DNA of 64,000 nt from the NCBI GenBank assembly GCA_014379625.1, contig JACMLJ010000039.1:1-64000 (forward strand). The letters are read 5' to 3'. The notes beneath the pieces were generated by a model. The model was not told where the DNA came from, made no database searches, and saw only the letters and a program-made list of their open reading frames with translations. Shown here piece by piece: positions 62,428 through 64,000 of this stretch. How positions within the stretch are numbered: position 1 is the stretch's first letter; the number at the start of each line of letters is the position of its first letter. A program made the translations under genes and the position numbers. This DNA is from Ferruginibacter sp. Lineage in GTDB: Bacteria > Bacteroidota > Bacteroidia > Chitinophagales > Chitinophagaceae.

Positions 62428-64000
62428 ATGCATACCACCAACCACACGGATTTCCATAAGCAAATAACACTTGCGGGTTCATTGATTGCGGTGGGAATCG
62501 TTTTTGGCGATATCGGTACCTCGCCGCTGTATACCCTGAATGCTGTTTTTCACAACAGGGTGATCACTGAAGTGACGGCATTAGGTTGTTTTAGTCTCAT
62601 TTTCTGGACGCTCTGTTTCCAAACTACTTTGAAGTATATCATCATCACATTGCAGGCAGACAATAAAGGAGAGGGCGGTATCTTTTCTTTATATGCCCTG
62701 ATAAGAAGGTTCTGGGGCAAATGGCTTATTTTTCCGGCTATGGCGGGTGGTGCCTTTCTTTTTGCGGATGGGATCATCACACCTCCTATATCGGTGGCCT
62801 CGGCAATAGAAGGATTGCAGAAAGTGGTTCCGGGGATAAATACCATTCCCATTGTCATTGTAATTTTAATAGGGCTATTTACTTTTCAACAATTTGGCAC
62901 CCAAAAAATAGGGAAAATTTTTGGCCCCGTAATGATGGTATGGTTCTCTTTTATTGGAATTTTGGGCATACTTGCCTTGAAAGATAACTGGAATGTTTTA
63001 AAGGCATTGAACCCCTACTACGGGTACCTGATGCTGAAAAATGAAGCGGGTTCTTTCTGGTTACTGGGAGGGATTTTTTTATGCACTACAGGCGCCGAAG
63101 CCTTATATAGTGACATGGGCCATTGCGGCCGGAATAATATCAGGGTTAGCTGGATATTTATCAAGATAACGCTCATACTATGTTATGCGGGGCAAACAGC
63201 ATGGTTACTCAATCATGCGGGGCAAACGGTTGGCGACATCAGCCCGTTTTATAGTATTGTACCAGAAATCATTTACTGGCCTTCACTCATTATTGCCACG
63301 CTGGCCACTATTATTGCCAGCCAGGCGCTTATCAGCGGTTGCTTTACATTGGTAAATGAAGCCATCCGGCTGGATATATGGCCGAGGCACCTGGTATTAT
63401 TCCCGGGTAAAATTAAAGGACAATTGTATATACCTGCCATTAACTGGCTACTGATGATTGGTTGCATTGGTATGGTTTTACACTTCAGGGAAAGCACTAA
63501 AATGGAAGCTGCTTTTGGTTTAAGCGTAACGCTTACGATGCTTATGAGCACCGTACTAATTAATTTTTACCTGCACGCCAAAAGAGTGAATTTTATATTG
63601 GTGATGTTCATAACCACAATTTTCCTGTGTATAGAAATGTCTTTTCTTATCGCTAATCTTCAAAAAATAAAAGAAGGCGGATGGATCACACTCGTGATAG
63701 GTTTTATCCTTTTTTCCGGCATGTATATCTGGTGGAAAGGAAAACAAATCAAGAAAAAACTAACGCCGTTGGTTGCTATCGAAAAATATTTGGACACACT
63801 CAAGAAACTTAGTATCGATGAAAATATCCCTAAATTCAACACTAACCTTGTTTACCTTACTTCTTCGGCTACACCCAGGTATATAGAGCAAACGGTGCTT
63901 AATTCAATATTGTATTCCGGAACACCCAAGCGGGCGGATATTTATTGGTTTATACATGTGAATGTATTGGATGAACCTTACGCCACGCGGTATAAAGTGG
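62428..64000 (+). CDS. kup: Kup-type potassium transporter, 5' part (cut by window edge)
   Basis: The first 524 codons are present and the end lies outside the window. Kup is an inner-membrane K+/H+ symporter. Typical motifs are GIVFGDIGTSPLYTLN in the first helix, DNKGEGGIFSLYALIRR, FLFADGIITPPISVASAIEG, FGPVMMVWF and GAEALYSDMGHCGRNNIR. About 12 helices fit residues 15-440. A cytoplasmic C-terminal domain begins at about 440 (KLSIDENIPKFNTNLVYLTSS). The ATG at 62428 fits the family's start. It has no visible partner in the window. Confidence 0.93.
   Translation, partial: MHTTNHTDFHKQITLAGSLIAVGIVFGDIGTSPLYTLNAVFHNRVITEVTALGCFSLIFWTLCFQTTLKYIIITLQADNKGEGGIFSLYALIRRFWGKWLIFPAMAGGAFLFADGIITPPISVASAIEGLQKVVPGINTIPIVIVILIGLFTFQQFGTQKIGKIFGPVMMVWFSFIGILGILALKDNWNVLKALNPYYGYLMLKNEAGSFWLLGGIFLCTTGAEALYSDMGHCGRNNIRVSWIFIKITLILCYAGQTAWLLNHAGQTVGDISPFYSIVPEIIYWPSLIIATLATIIASQALISGCFTLVNEAIRLDIWPRHLVLFPGKIKGQLYIPAINWLLMIGCIGMVLHFRESTKMEAAFGLSVTLTMLMSTVLINFYLHAKRVNFILVMFITTIFLCIEMSFLIANLQKIKEGGWITLVIGFILFSGMYIWWKGKQIKKKLTPLVAIEKYLDTLKKLSIDENIPKFNTNLVYLTSSATPRYIEQTVLNSILYSGTPKRADIYWFIHVNVLDEPYATRYKV

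Overview
The window looks like a chromosomal segment of a Bacteroidota bacterium, most likely of the Chitinophagaceae or a close relative. The reasons are: three large secreted proteins ending in type IX secretion (T9SS) sorting domains; a menaquinone gene of the futalosine pathway (mqnA); families common in this phylum (GIN/DUF2807-like, LytTR/LytS pairs, CHRD, S41 lipoproteins, TIGR03118); and several promoters of the Bacteroidetes type (-33 TTTG, -7 TAnnTTTG). GC content is moderate to low. Both ends cut genes: rfbF at the left and kup at the right. Assignment to a genus is not possible from the sequence alone.

Layout. 1-9.2 kb: rfbF and mqnA (overlapping, minus), purB, a LamG/PKD adhesin-like T9SS protein, prfC with an unusual tandem-repeat leader, a GIN-like protein, an alpha/beta hydrolase and a small hypothetical protein. 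9.3-11.8 kb: a TPR sensor kinase and NarL-type regulator pair. 12.1-17.8 kb: a dipeptidase-permease operon, two small proteins and a second APC permease. 18-27.5 kb: a thioredoxin-like protein, ubiX, a LolA-like protein, a DUF4407 membrane protein, pyrG, a mitochondrial-type citrate synthase, a TPR protein, tRNA-Ala(GGC) with a clear promoter, and a PLP decarboxylase. 27.6-37.5 kb: cell-surface genes (four-domain CHRD protein, SDR, S41 peptidase lipoprotein, TIGR03118 lipoprotein, repeat-containing T9SS protein) and a REP/MITE-like palindromic element. 38-45.8 kb: a coiled-coil membrane protein, an LpxR-like lipid A deacylase, a small basic protein, repeat and acidic hypotheticals, a LytS/LytTR pair and an intradiol-dioxygenase-like lipoprotein.

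45.8-49.8 kb is a rearranged region. A maltose-acetyltransferase-like gene has a second copy of its 3' end about 1.9 kb downstream, at about 95% identity. Gene debris and a tail-fibre-like gene lie between the copies. A YHS protein and a frameshifted AhpD-family gene follow. 49.8-53.6 kb holds a GT39-like glycosyltransferase, two GNAT acetyltransferases and a DUF3052 protein.

53.8-60.2 kb is a urate (purine ring) degradation cluster. puuD (membrane urate hydroxylase with a cytochrome c tail) is transcribed away from allB-alc-uraD-uraH and a CitE/malate-synthase-like gene (DUF6986 type). Together these would take urate through 5-hydroxyisourate, OHCU, allantoin and allantoate to ureidoglycolate plus urea. 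No recognisable ureidoglycolate lyase is present. The CitE-like enzyme at the end of the operon is the best candidate in the window for a poorly described function, either glyoxylate assimilation or ureidoglycolate cleavage. The window ends with two outer-membrane beta-barrel-like proteins and a Kup potassium transporter.

Several intergenic spaces carry degenerate short tandem repeats (GTTCGTTGATC-like, or ATTCACC/GGTGAAT-like). One set sits inside the predicted 5' leader of prfC and one forms an inverted pair between convergent genes.
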